A stretch of 64,000 bases of DNA. Source: Mesoplasma sp. JKS002658. Lineage in GTDB: Bacteria; Bacillota_I; Bacilli_A; Mycoplasmatales; Mycoplasmataceae. The notes below the pieces were generated by a model that was given only the letters and a program-made list of their open reading frames with translations, did no database searches and was not told the origin of the DNA. Shown one piece after another: positions 13,469-24,709 of this stretch. The position numbers and the translations under genes are program-made. Position 1 is the stretch's first letter. Each line of letters opens with the position of its first letter. The stretch is taken from NCBI RefSeq assembly GCF_023566355.1, contig NZ_JAKNSW010000003.1:39040-103039 (forward strand). The letters run 5' to 3'.

Positions 13469-13785
13469 TTGTAACTAACCTCTTAACATGTTTTATATTA
13501 TATCTTTTTCCTTAGTGTTAGTGGTGAAAAATGTTAACAATGAAAAAGTTTCAACATAAAATTGTTAGGAACTTTTTATCGATTAAACCTGATTTTCAGG
13601 CTTTGATTTAGTTTTTCCACAATTTAACATTTGAAGAACAAAATCGGTGGAAAATTATCCCCATAACCTAATAATAATCAAGTATGGTGGAAAACTAAAT
13701 AAAATCTTTTTATTTTACTGTAAAATACGTCAAGAATACGTTATAATCTTTTGGAAATTGTCTTTTTAAGGAGGCTATGTTAACA
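13469..13785. other. Putative origin of replication (dnaA-rpmH intergenic region)
   Basis: Non-coding 317 bases between the divergent dnaA and rpmH. Near-consensus DnaA boxes: TTTTCCACA at 13613-13621 and TTATCCCCA at 13655-13663, each one mismatch from TTATCCACA. Weaker TGGAAAA copies lie near 13647 and 13687. A T-rich, easily melted segment and the rpmH promoter lie at the right end. The gene order dnaN-dnaA-(gap)-rpmH-rnpA-yidC-mnmE supports an origin here. No perfect DnaA box was found. Confidence 0.65.
13742..13747 (+). promoter_or_regulatory. -10 element for rpmH
   Basis: Perfect TATAAT 39 bases before the rpmH start. The -35 region is poor (TGTAAA at the expected spacing). The ribosome binding site AAGGAGG lies between it and the start. 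Confidence 0.6.
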
Positions 13786-13920
13786 ATGAAAAGAACTTGA
13801 CAACCAAGTAAGATTAAAACTGCCCACACGCACGGTTTTAGAGCTAGAATGGCTACTAAAAGCGGAAGAAGAGTTATCAATGCTCGTCGTGCCAAGGGAA
13901 GAGCAGAATTGAGTGCTTAA
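13786..13920 (+). CDS. rpmH: 50S ribosomal protein L34
   Basis: 44 residues beginning [18 protein letters not shown] with the Trp encoded by TGA. The rest is Arg/Lys-rich ([20 protein letters not shown]), the standard L34 sequence. AAGGAGG lies upstream. It starts the rpmH-rnpA-yidC cluster leading away from the origin. The reading frame is interrupted under the standard code, so automated calls may miss it. Confidence 0.97.
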
Positions 13921-13953
13921 TTTATTCACTAAATTAAGTTTTTTTACCGTTTA

Positions 13954-14298
13954 ATGAAAAACCAAAGAATTATTAAGAAAAACCACCAGTTTCAAATCAT
14001 TATTAACCACAACCAAACCAAACTTAATCCTACGTTTGTTTTATACTATGAAGCACCAAACGATAATAAGGGATTACATTACGGAATTAGTGTGGGAAAG
14101 AAACTAGGTAATGCAGTATGCCGAAATAAAATTAAACGCCAAGTTCGCATGATGATTCAAACTTTATTAAAAAACTACGCAGCCTTGAATATTGAAGTAA
14201 TTATTATGGTGCGTAAGCGTTATCAAAGTCAGAATTATCAAAAGAACCTTCAGGAGTTAGAAAAATTATTTAGTCGGATTGCATTAGAAGTTAAATAA
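13954..14298 (+). CDS. rnpA: Ribonuclease P protein component
   Basis: 114 residues, basic. It contains the family motif GNAVCRNKIKRQVR (RNxxKR). It binds the RNase P RNA and helps it remove 5' leaders from precursor tRNA. It lies 33 bases after rpmH, the nearly universal arrangement, and just before yidC. Confidence 0.95.
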   Translation: MKNQRIIKKNHQFQIIINHNQTKLNPTFVLYYEAPNDNKGLHYGISVGKKLGNAVCRNKIKRQVRMMIQTLLKNYAALNIEVIIMVRKRYQSQNYQKNLQELEKLFSRIALEVK

Positions 14299-14319
14299 GT
14301 TAGCAAGGAGGGAAAACCT

Positions 14320-15531
14320 TTGTACAAACAAAACAAGGGGGGCACAAATAGTCGTGTCCTTGATTACTTTAATCCTAAACAAAGTAATGAGCCAAAGTCA
14401 AAACGAGTACGTCGACAAATTTGAAAATGAACTAAGATTATTGGTTTCTTGTTTGTTTTGATTTCGATGGTTTGAGGATGTGCGCAGATGTACCAATCTG
14501 ATTACATGGTTAGTCAGGTTACTGATATGACAGGAGCAAAGATTTTTGCTCCTGGAACTGCTTTTGAGATTATCATTCGTTCTTTGGGTGAAAGCGGTGG
14601 CCGGATTCACATGCCTCACGGAGACATTAGTGATTTTGGTGAATATGGTTATAATTCAATTACAAGTTGAGGCCAAGCTTTCACTGTTACTAAATCGCCT
14701 TTCTATGGTTTCTTTGTTTATCCAATTGCCTTCATTCTTGTAGGGTTGGTAAAAGGATTTTCTGGTACTTTAGAGCCAGGTTTGGACGCTCATTCACAAA
14801 GAATTTTTGGAGTTTCAGTATTCTTTGCGATGTTTTTCACGGTTTTAATTATTCGTTTAATCACTCTACTCTTTTCTTGAAAAGCACAAAAGAATCAAGA
14901 CAAAATGCAAGATATGCAGATTAAGCAAGCAGAAATCCAAGCCAAATATAAAGGAAAAAAAGATCAAGTTTCTCGGCAAAAAATGACTATGGAAACGCAA
15001 GCTTTATACAAGAAAGAAGGAATTTCTCCTTTAAGTTCTGTAGGGATGGGATTAGCACCCCTACCGTTCTTGTTTGCGATTTATGCAGTAATTCGTTCAA
15101 CTAGGGTTTTAAAAATTGCCAATATTGGTGCGATTTCTCTGATTGAACAACCATGACACCAAGTGACTCATGGTCAACCAATTTATCTTGCGCTGTTAGC
15201 GGTTTATTTACCACTACAGATCGTGTCAATGTTACTACCAACCTTCTTACAATATCGTCGTCAAAAAGGAACTGCCCTTTCTGAAGCGCAGAAAAAAGCG
15301 CGAAGAAGAAACTTAATTATCCAACTTGTGATGATTGTGGTCTTCATCTTCGTAGTTGCTTCAATCGCCTCAGGGGTGGCAATTTACTGGATTATGTCTT
15401 CAAGTTTTCAAATTTGTCAAACCTTGGGATTCCACTGGTATAACCAACATAAACGTCAAAAAGGTTCTCAAGAACGTGAACGTCGTTTACGTCAAGAAAG
15501 AAAACAAAAAGCTAAAATTGCAAGTAAATAA
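14320..15531 (+). CDS. yidC: Membrane protein insertase YidC/OxaA
   Basis: 403 residues from a TTG start at 14320, chosen because AAGGAGGG lies at 14305-14312 with good spacing and no ATG occurs before 14488. It has about five membrane segments: one near residues 35-55, then the insertase core with conserved PLPFLFAIYAVIRS and a later YLPLQIVSMLLPTF. The C-terminal tail is strongly basic (RQERKQKAKIASK), as expected for contact with ribosomes. It inserts newly made proteins into the membrane. A terminator follows. Confidence 0.93.
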
Positions 15532-15538
15532 TTTAGCC

Positions 15539-15565
15539 AAAAATGTCCTGATGGGACATTTTTTT
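15539..15565 (+). terminator. Terminator after yidC
   Basis: Stem AAAAATGTCC, loop TGAT, GGGACATTTTTT followed by more T residues. Confidence 0.85.
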
Positions 15566-15663
15566 CTTTATTAAAAGATTAATATGACAAAATATTTTTT
15601 CTCAAGTTTCTTTTTTAAATTCAACGTTTTTAGTTAAAATAGATACATTAAGAGGATAAGAAC

Positions 15664-17022
15664 ATGAAAGTTAACGATACCATCATAGCTCCTGCTACTA
15701 CTTTAACAACCCAAGCGATTGCTTTAATTCGTCTTAGTGGTAGTGAAGCTTTAAATTTAATTAACCAATTAACTCAGCAATCAATTCCTGATTCTCGTGG
15801 TTTTTATTTCCGGAGATTGTATGATCAAGAACAATTAGTTGATGAAGTTGTTATCACTTTCTATAATGCTCCTGCTTCGTTCACTGGCGAAGAAGTGATA
15901 GAAATTGCCTGTCATGGCGGAATTTTGAACACCCAAAGAATTATTAACTTGTTAATTCAAAAAGGAGCTAGAATGGCTTTAAAAGGAGAATTTTCCCAAC
16001 GTGCCTTCTTAAATAATAAGATTGATTTAATTCAAGCAGAAGGAATTAATGATTTAATTCATGCAACCAATGATTTAGCTTTAAAAATTGGTGTTGATAA
16101 TATGAGTGGGAAAAATAATCAAGCGATTCTTAGTTTTAAAGCAAGTTTAATGGATTTAATTTCTCGAATTCAAGTTTCAATTGATTATCCTGATTATGAT
16201 GATATCGAAGGTTCTACTCCCGAAGAATTAAAGTTAACTTTAACTTCAATTCTTGAACAGTTACAAGCAATTATTCACCGTTCAAAGTTAGCAATGAAAG
16301 CAATTGAAGGGATTAAAACTGCGATCATTGGTCAAACTAACGTCGGAAAATCTTCTTTATTAAATGCTTTAATTAATGAAAATAAAGCAATTGTTACTGA
16401 TATTCCTGGTACTACTCGTGATATTGTTGAAGGTAAGATTAATTTAGAAGGAGTTACAATTAATTTAATTGATACAGCAGGAATTCGTCAAACCACTGAT
16501 GTGGTTGAAAGTTTGGGAATTAATAAAGCTAAAGAGTATTTAACTACAGCACAATTGATTTTGTATGTGGTTAACTTTGATAACTTCAATAACCAAGAAA
16601 ATAAAGTTTTATTTAATCAAGTTAAAAATAAACCCCATTTAATTATCTTAAATAAAGCTAAGTCTTTGACTGTGAATGAAATTACTCAAGTACAAACTTA
16701 TTTCAATGAGGAAGTAATTTTGACTAATGCTGTAGACAATGATATTGATGATTTGATTAAAGCGATTAAAGTTTTATATAATAACGATGAAATCTTGAAA
16801 AATGACGATTTGTTATTAATTAATTTGAACCAAATTGCTTTGTTAGAAAAAGTTGCTCTTAGTTGTAAAAACGCTTTAACTAATTTAAATCACGATTATC
16901 CAATCGACATTGTTAATGTTGATTTGATGGATGGATGAAATAGCTTGGGTGAATTGATTGGTCAAGAATATGATGAAGAAATTATTGACAACATTTTTCG
17001 TAAGTATTGTTTAGGAAAGTAG
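15664..17022 (+). CDS. mnmE: tRNA modification GTPase MnmE
   Basis: 452 residues. The N-terminal tetrahydrofolate-binding domain is followed by a helical domain with an inserted G domain: GQTNVGKSS (P-loop), GTTRDI, DTAGIR and LNKAKS. It ends with the conserved C-terminal cysteine motif as CLGK. With MnmG (30260-32155 here) it modifies the wobble uridine of several tRNAs. The last 28 codons lie after an in-frame TGA (DGWNSLGE). tatD paralogs follow closely. Confidence 0.96.
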
Positions 17023-17028
17023 GTTTTA

Positions 17029-17838
17029 ATGTTAAAACTTGATAATTCAAAAATTTATGATGCTCACACTCATTTTAATGACTCTTGGTATCAAGAAGAA
17101 AAAATTGCTTTAAATACCATTATTAGTGAGGCTATGGATGCAGGAGTTGGCTACTTTAATAATGTTGGTTTTAGTCTTGCCTCATCCCAACTAGCAATTC
17201 GTCAAGTTGAACCTTTTACTAACGCTTTTGCCATTATTGGAGTGCATCCTAATGAGGTTGGTCAACACTCTTTTGATGATTTAGCAGTATTAAAGGAATT
17301 AACAGTTAATAAAAAAGTAGTTGGCATTGGTGAAGTTGGTTTAGATTATTTTTATTCAAACAAAGAGATTGAACTTCAACAAAAGTGATTTAAAGCACAA
17401 ATCAAAATTGCTCAAGAGACCAAACTTCCGTTAATGATGCACCTTCGTGATCAGGTTAATCATTTTCAAGCTTATGATGATGCGTTGATGATTTTAAAAG
17501 ATTATCAAGTAGAGAAGAAGGTTGTTCATTGTTTTTCTGCTAATAAAAGTTATGCGCAAAAATTTCTTGATCATGGTTGTTATTTAGAGATTGGGGGAGC
17601 AGTCACTTTTAAAAATGCCAAGCAATTACAAGATGCGGTAAAAATTATCCCTTTAGAACGAATGTTACTTGAAACCGATGCTCCTTATTTGACCCCTGAT
17701 CCTTTTCGTGGACAAATGAATTTTAGTAAGTATCTTGGTTTAACAGTGAACAAGATTGCTGAATTGAAAGGAGTTAGTCCTCAATTAGTGATCGAAAAAA
17801 CTACTCAGAACGCCTTTCACTTTTTCTTGAATCAGTAA
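17029..17838 (+). CDS. tatD: TatD family metal-dependent DNase, copy 1
   Basis: 269 residues. Metal-binding residues of the TatD amidohydrolase fold are visible: DAHTHFND (HxH), GIGEVGLDYFYS, MMHLRDQ, VVHCFSA, and LLETDAPYLTPDP. The family has 3'-5' nuclease activity. It starts six bases after mnmE, so it is probably co-transcribed. A second, divergent copy follows directly. This copy keeps the more canonical HCF motif. Confidence 0.92.
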
Positions 17839-17915
17839 ATTAAGATAAACACAAATAAAACTGTTTTTCTTTAACCTAATTGTTATAAAATTAAGACATT
17901 AGCGGAGGAAATAAA

Positions 17916-18710
17916 ATGGCTGGAATTTATGATACTCATACTCACTTAAATGATGAAGTTTACCTACAAATGGATACCACTGCTGGGGATTTAATTAAGA
18001 GTGCTCAACAAGCGGGTGTAAGTATGTTAAATGTTGTTGGTTATGATGTGAAGTCATCAAAAATTGCTTTGCGTTATGCCAGTGTTTATCCTAATGTTTA
18101 TGCAATTATTGGAATTCATCCTAATGAAGCCCAGTATTTTACTTCTCAAGCATTGGATGCTATTACAGAGATGACTAGCGGAAATAATGTGGTTGCAATT
18201 GGAGAAATTGGACTAGATTATAGTCGTACTAACAAATTTAAAGAAGAACAAAAAGCAATTTTTATTGCTCAAATTAAAATTGCTTTAGATCGTGATCTTC
18301 CAGTCGTCCTCCATGTTAAGGATGTTAAGGACCAAATTCAAGCTTATCAAGATAGTTTAGAAATCCTTGACCAGTACAAAGTAAAGAATGCTGTGATTCA
18401 TTCTTGAGAAGGCAATGAACAGTTTGCTGAAGAGTTCTTAAATCGTGGTTATTACTTGTCATTTTCAGGAATGATTACTTATCCTGAAAATGAAGTCTTA
18501 GCAACAATTGTTCAGAAGATGAGTTTGAACCAATTGTTAATCGAAACCGACGCTCCGTACAATTCTCCCATTCCTTTTGAAGGTAAGGTTAACTACCCAC
18601 GGCTTGCCCCAATTATTGTGAAAAAAATTGCTAAACTAAAAAAATTAGATAGTGATGATATTATTTCTGCTACCAGGAAAAATGGTGAGCGAATTTTTAG
18701 AATTAAATAA
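17916..18710 (+). CDS. TatD family metal-dependent hydrolase, copy 2
   Basis: 264 residues with its own ribosome binding site (GGAGG). Metal ligands match copy 1: DTHTHLND, AIGEIGLDYSRTN, VLHVKD, VIHSWEG and LIETDAPYNSP. Here the second His motif is HSW rather than HCF, and the pre-helix is HVKD rather than HLRD. So the copies have diverged around the active site and may have different substrates. A terminator follows. No specific role can be assigned. Confidence 0.88.
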
Positions 18711-18738
18711 AAAAAACTAGGAATAATCCTAGTTTTTC
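18711..18738. terminator. Bidirectional terminator
   Basis: Stem AAAAACTAGGA, loop ATAA, TCCTAGTTTTT. It lies between the tatD pair (+) and the MarR-type gene (-). Confidence 0.85.
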
Positions 18739-18743
18739 TTGCA

Positions 18744-19157
18744 TTAGTTATTACTTAAGCTTGCTTGCACAAAACCGTTTAACTTGCTTTTAAATTCATC
18801 AGCATCAACTGATGCTAACATTTTCTTGTATAAATCCATGGTGTCATTGAACACTCTTTTTCCCTTAGGAGTAGTGTAAATGTTATTTTGACGACGGTTA
18901 GAACGATCTTGACGACGTTCTACAAACCCTTCATCTTCTAAAGTGTTTAGCGTTCTTGCTACTTTAGATTTATTTACTCATAAGATTTCCCCAATTTTTT
19001 CTTGGTTTAAACCTTCGTTAGAATAAACAGTTAACACGTAGAATAAGTTATCAGCGTGAATGTTGTATTTTTTGTTGATTTCTTTTTGGATTTTTTTTAC
19101 AAGGTTGAAAGAATCTAAAGCAAAGTTAGTAACAACAGAAAAATTTCTATCGTCCAT
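18744..19157 (-). CDS. MarR family transcriptional regulator
   Basis: 137 residues, ATG at 19157. A TGA codes Trp in EILWVNKSKVARTLN, so the gene looks split under the standard code. The recognition helix region (NQEKIGEILWVNKSKVARTL) and the basic wing (RRQDRSNRRQNNIY) are typical of MarR winged-helix dimers. Such proteins often repress export or stress genes and release DNA on ligand binding. It is co-directional with and 56 bases downstream of an ABC-F gene, and a MATE-type exporter diverges beyond that, which suggests a drug-response module. Confidence 0.85.
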
Positions 19158-19213
19158 AAAAATTTTCTCTCCTATTTCTAATTTTCCTTAGTTAAGGTTT
19201 GACAATTCGTGAT

Positions 19214-20749
19214 TTAAACTAAATCTTCGAAGTTCAAGACCTTATCTGCCCAATTTGTTTCAAAATTGATGTCGTGAGTTGTTAGAAGAACAGTGCCTTC
19301 AAAAGCTTGGATCGCTTCTAAAAGAGCCTCTTTGGCTAAGACATCAATATGATTAGTTGGTTCATCGAGAATTAATAGGTTACATGGTTGTAAACTCAGC
19401 GCCGAAAGTCTCACCTTGGTTTGTTCTCCTCCCGAAAGTAAATTCATCGGATGGTTCATCAAGTTCGACTTAATTCCAAATCTTCCGATAGTTTGTCTAA
19501 TCTCACTATCAGTCATCATTGGATATTCACGTTTTAAAAGTTGAACTGGGGTTTCTTCGCCAAATTGTTCAATTTGGTGGAAAAAGGCCACACTCACCCC
19601 GTTCCCGAGTTCGACTTGCCCTTTAAAGGGGTTTAATTCTCCTGCTAATGTTTTTAAGAATGTAGTTTTACCAATTCCGTTATAACCCTTCACAATTGCC
19701 TTTTCCCCTTCCCTCAATTCAAAATTTAAGGGTCGTTGTAGTAATGAAAAATCATAACCTATTTCTAGGTTATTAATCTTAGCGACTACACTTGCACTTG
19801 GTCTTCTGTAACGAAAATTCATCTTTGGTTTGACTAAATCTCTGCGTTCTTCTAACACATTCATTTTATCTAATTGTTTTTGTCTTGATTGAGCGCTTGC
19901 AGCAGTTGAAGCTCGAGCTTTGTTTTTTGCCACATATTCTTGCAGTTTGTTAATCTGTTGTTGTTGACTTTTAACTGCTTGATCATACTGGTATTTTCTT
20001 AACTGTGATAATTCCAGATATTTGTTGTAATTTCCCACATAGCGGTTTATTTCTCTATTTTCGATTGCGTAAATAACGTTGACTGTTTGGTTAATAAAGT
20101 CGTTGTCATGGGAAACTAAAAGAAAACTATTTTCATAATTTTGTAAAAACTTTGCTAGTCATTCCACTTGCTCAACGTCTAAAAAGTTGGTTGGTTCGTC
20201 AAGTAAGATAAAGTCATCGTTAGCTAGTAATAACTTTGCTAATAAGACCTTTCCTCGTTGACCTCCTGATAGTTCACCAAGAGTTTTATTTAGGTTAGGA
20301 AGTTCAATTCCTAAACCATTAACTAAGTTTCCAACTTGTTTATCAATTTGATCAAACCCCTGCACATTTAGTTGTTCTTGTAATGCCAGCGCTTTAATCA
20401 AATCCGCTTCTTGATACTCAACAGCCATTTTTTCATAGATTTCGTGAATCTGATCGTTAATATCGTATAAATTACGATAGGCGTCTTTTAAATAATCATC
20501 AACTTTTAATTTCAAATCGATATCTTGGTGTTGATCTAAATATCCCATTTTTGCTCGTGGGTGTAATTCGACATTACCTTGATCGAAAGTGATTTTTTCA
20601 CTAATGATATTTAATAAAGTAGTTTTTCCAGCACCGTTCGGTCCTAGTAGGGCAACATGTTCCCCTTTGTTGATACGAAGAGAACTGTTTTTATAAAGTA
20701 ATTTATTTCCATTGGCGTGTGTCAAATTTTCAATAAATAATATACTCAT
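19214..20749 (-). CDS. ABC-F family ATPase
   Basis: 511 residues with two ABC domains and no membrane segments. Domain 1: GPNGAGKTT, signature LSGGQRGKVLLAK, Walker B LLDEPTNFLDV. Domain 2: GYNGIGKTT, LSGGEQTKVRLSA, LLILDEPTNHIDV and LLTTHD. The linker of about 80 residues is rich in Gln/Lys (KSQQQQINKLQEYV), as in ABC-F proteins acting on the ribosome for translation control or antibiotic protection. Whether this one is housekeeping or protective cannot be told; the adjacent MarR-type gene hints at regulation by a small molecule. Confidence 0.92.
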
Positions 20750-21092
20750 AACCCAATTCCCTTTGCTATATTGTTTAGCACAAACTTACACAATACATTT
20801 TAATTATAGTTTATTTCCGAAATACTTTCTATTCGACAACGATTTAAAAAAAGACAGTTTTTATTGATTACAGTGTTAATTTAACTCATTTTTGTTAACA
20901 TTCATTTCGAAACTTTAACTCCTATGAATTATATTATTTTTTGATTATTAACTAAACAAACAAGTTACAAAAACAACTTTTTTAAAGGTTATTTATTTGA
21001 ATTTTGATTAAATTATGGTATTTTCCTAAATTAAAGAATTAATTTGGTAATAATTTTTGGAAAGATTAATTCTGGGTTAGAATAAAAAAAGT
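20750..21092. other. Divergent promoter region, no gene
   Basis: 343 very AT-rich bases between the ABC-F gene (-) and the MATE gene (+). Visible elements: TATTGT near 20770 and ACAATA near 20792 on the ABC-F side, short palindromes GTTAA-T-TTAAC near 20876, and TAGAAT at 21078-21083 just before the MATE start. No ORF, tRNA or stable RNA structure is apparent. Confidence 0.5.
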
Positions 21093-23138
21093 ATGCATAA
21101 ATCAAAAAAGATCAAGAGTAATTGATACGATCAACCCTTTTTTAAGTGGTTATATGGAACAAAAACATCTTCTTCAAAACAAAAGGTTTCTTTAACTACT
21201 GAACAACAAAAAGAGTTAGTTCGTTTGAATGGTGGGTGGGATGAAGATAAACTTTTTATTCCGATGATGACTAAACGTGAAGCAATGCTGCGCTATGCAA
21301 GTACGTGAAAAGCTATCTGGTTTTTTTGTTTGCCAACAATTGTTTTGATGGTTGTCCAAGGACTTTATAACATTTTAGATAAATCACTTTCCTTAATTTT
21401 TGTCACTCCCAACGCGATTAAAAACCCGCTTTATTTACAATATATGGTTGGAGATGATAGTCATTCGATTCTTTTGCAAAGTTTGAATAATACCACGGGG
21501 ATTGCTAATGATCATGGATTATTTATTGCTACCTTAAAACAATACTTTCAATTAAACAATCAACAAGCAGAAACAGTTTTTAATTACTTTAAGATTGAAA
21601 ATGGCATCGATTTTGCCGATCCTACCAACGGTCCACTTAGCCTTTTAAACTTTCTTAAGGATAACAACATTTCTATCACGAGTGCAAAGATGAAAGAGTA
21701 CATTAATGTCTCCACCCAATATACGGTGCAATCATATAACATTGTGCTTTCTTTTACTCAGATTTTAGCCATTGGAGCAGGAATGCACTATTCTACTGAA
21801 TTTGGGAAAAGAAATAAAGAAAAGCTTAAAGAAATTGCTGGGAATGGGTTAACTTATTCTTTTTTGGGTTCAATTATTATCGGAGTAGTTTTATTTGCTT
21901 TATCTTATCGTCCATGAGGACAAATTTTAATTGCTTCTCAAATGGGTCATAACCAAAATTTAATTGTTGAAGAGTTAGCTTGAAAAGATGTTCAACCCCT
22001 AATTTATGGAATTAGTGCCATCTTTTTAGCGTTTATGAGTATGAACATGTTGCGTAGTGAAGGAAAAATGATTCATATCATGATTATGACAATCACAAGT
22101 TTGGGAGTGAAATTTCTTACCTCAATCTTATTGATGAAATATACTGATTTAGAATTGACTGCTGCTCAATTAGGAACAATCTTTTCTTTTTTATACCAGT
22201 TTATCTATTGTTTAATTGTGATGTTTTTTAGTAAAGTGACTTATTCTAACTTTAGTTTTCACGATTTGTTTAATCTTCGCTTGAAGAATTTAACTTATGC
22301 TTTGAAGGCTGGATTTCCTAACTTTATTAATTACTTTTCTTTTGTGGTGAATGGCTATTTAACCACATCATTGGTAATCCGGTTACCAGCATCAAGATCT
22401 GGACCTTCAATTGAAGCTAACGGGGGGGTATCAATTCTTCAACAATTAATTTCTTCAATTACTCCGTGAAATGAGTTTATTCTTTCAGCAGTCGTAGGAT
22501 TAAATCAAGGGGTCCGAACAATGATTGCTTATAATGATGGGGCAGGAAAAAACGACCGAATTTTAGAAATTTTGAAACGTTCAAGTTGACTGATGTTGGG
22601 GTGATTTGCTTTTATTTTAATGTTAGTTTTTGCAATTGGTCCTTACATGTTAGAACTTTTTGCCTTTCCTTCTACTTATGCTAAATATGGGAATGAATTT
22701 TACTGGTATTTAATTCTTTTCTTTATGTTTTACCCTTTAGCATGTTTTAGTTATATTGATTTGGGTTTATTTCAAGGAAAGGGACGAACGATCGCTGCAA
22801 CAATTGCTTCTTCGCTGCGTTCGCTGGTTATCTTTGTTCCCTTAACTTTAATTGGGTTTTTCACTGCTAAGGGAGTAAATAATCCGCTGTGATACTTTTT
22901 CTTTATTGGTTTAACTGATTTGATTTCATCATTTATCTTGATTCCGATGTTAATTGGGTTTTATTACCAACAAAAAGCAACGCACCAGTTGAAGAATAAG
23001 GGTGATGACAAAATGACTCTTGCAAGCTATAACAAGTTTTTAGTAAAGTATGGAGTTGATCAAAAACAACAAAAGCAAGCCCAAATTAGTTATGAAGAAA
23101 TTGTTGATAATTTGGAAAAAACTCATTTTCGAAAATAA
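21093..23138 (+). CDS. MATE family efflux transporter-like protein
   Basis: 681 residues, 12 or so membrane segments, with an unusually long N-terminal hydrophilic region (about 80 residues) and basic C-terminal tail. MATE-like elements occur in both halves: MHYSTEFGKRNKEKLKEIAG in the first and VGLNQGVRTMIAYNDGAGKN in the second, and DLGLFQGKGRTIAATI near the end. MATE proteins export drugs or metabolites using cation gradients. No clear ribosome binding site precedes the ATG; TAGAAT ends nine bases before it. The substrate is unknown. Confidence 0.75.
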
Positions 23139-23168
23139 AAACCGCGTTTAAATTTCGACGCGGTTTTT
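23138..23168. terminator. Bidirectional terminator overlapping a stop codon
   Basis: Stem AAAACCGCG and CGCGGTTTTT around a 12-base loop. The stop codon of the minus-strand gene lies in the loop, and the MATE stop is at its left edge. Confidence 0.85.
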
Positions 23169-23831
23169 ACTAACTTGATTATTTTTACTATGAGCAATAT
23201 TTAGTGATTCTTTTTTTGATGGTAAGCCATGAGTATGTTTAGGAGTTACTCTTAGCTTGTGAATACTAATTTGAGTGCTTAGTTGGTATCACGAATCTCG
23301 TTCGCGCAAATGAATAGCGATTTCTCTGGTGTTGTTATACTTGTGGTATTCACTTAAAGCAAAGATAATCATCACTGAACTTAAAGCATCCATAACAATT
23401 CCTACTCCTGTAACAATCTTTGAAATCTTGTCATTTGGTCAGGGAGTGATTGTTAAAAGACTAGTTAATCCAAAACACATCCCAACAATTCCGATTAAAA
23501 AAGAGACTATATCGAAAATAAAAGAATTTTGTTCATGGCTTACCAATTTAGCTTTAACCAAATCGGTTTCTTTTTTATTTAAAGTTTTATAAATTTTATA
23601 ACCATAAAAGAAAGATATCAAGGCAGCAACTACAGAAATACTGTCTACAACCAAAGTGGTTAGGGTAAAAATGAAGGCATCTTTGTTTCGCAGTGTTTCT
23701 TTTTCGCTTCAAAAACTTGCTATTGCACAAAGACTAAGAATTCCAAATAAAATCCCACAAATCCCAAAACTGATACTAATATAATCAGCAGTGGTCACGA
23801 TCTTTTTAGTTTTTTTACTATTGCTATCCAT
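23148..23831 (-). CDS. Four-TM membrane protein of unknown function
   Basis: 227 residues after reading TGA as Trp (SFWSEKE, TPWPND, DSWYQL). About four membrane segments: residues 17-40, 52-75, 98-122 and 135-152, then a roughly 75-residue hydrophilic C-terminal region with a His-rich stretch (HKLRVTPKHTHGLP). The four-helix layout loosely recalls cation-efflux transmembrane domains, but the usual HxxxD metal sites are not present. No family recognised. Confidence 0.65.
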
Positions 23832-23961
23832 AAATGCTTTCCTCTAACACATCAGGTTCTAAATAAACCGATTTGATTAATTGCATATTTAGTCATTATA
23901 GGACCAAAAAAGAAAAAAACAATCTTTTTGATATAATTTCAGTAACAAAGGGTAGGAAATA

Positions 23962-24618
23962 ATGGTAAAAAAGCAAGTTCAATCACCAAAACTAAGCAAA
24001 ATCAAAAAAAAGCAACACCGATTAACAAAAACTGCTTTCTTAACCATGAATGAGGTTCGCGACCAGTTATTTGACCAAAACTGACGCAACGATACGCTTT
24101 CACCCTTAACTGCTCGTCAGTTTTGAAAGTTAACTAGAAACTTGATTCCTCGTGAAGAAAAGGTCATTTCAGCTTTATTTGCTACCAACAGTGCTTATTC
24201 TCTAGTTCAGCGGTTGTATGTAGTAATTGTTACTGATCAACAGATTTATCAACGTTCTTCAGCCACAGACAATATCATCAATAACCAAATCAAGGTTTAT
24301 TCTTATGACAAAATCAAAGGTATCCGTTTATGACAAGATGCTTTTTTAGATTCACGAATTTATGTTGATCTTTACCTATCGGGGTGAAAGTATCGTATTT
24401 GAAAGTTAGAAACTGCTGATCCAACCAGTACAATTCACTTTAAAGAAACAATTAAACGATTAAGAACTAGCCATGAATTTGAAGTTGATTCTAATCCACA
24501 ACACCAAATTGATTTCAAGCAGTTAAATCAGGAGTTGCAATTAGAAAGTCAAAAACTACCAAAACGTAAAAAGTTTACTTGGTTTAAACGCCGCCAAAAT
24601 TCTTATTGCGATGTATAG
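23962..24618 (+). CDS. Hypothetical protein, possible PH-like domain
   Basis: 218 residues, soluble and very basic at both ends. The central part (LYVVIVTDQQIYQR then KVYSYDKIKGIRL) resembles the beta-strand pattern of bacterial PH-like domains, where a short strand is followed by a YxxIxxI element. This is a weak resemblance. It lies just upstream of prs with its own start, and contains several TGA Trp codons. No catalytic motif is visible. Confidence 0.6.
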
Positions 24619-24709
24619 AAATGCAACAATTATTTGATAAAAGATTAATCAGGACTTTGAAGCGGTTTTTGCTAAAATAAAATTAACTAACAAAGAAAAG
24701 GTCGAAAGC

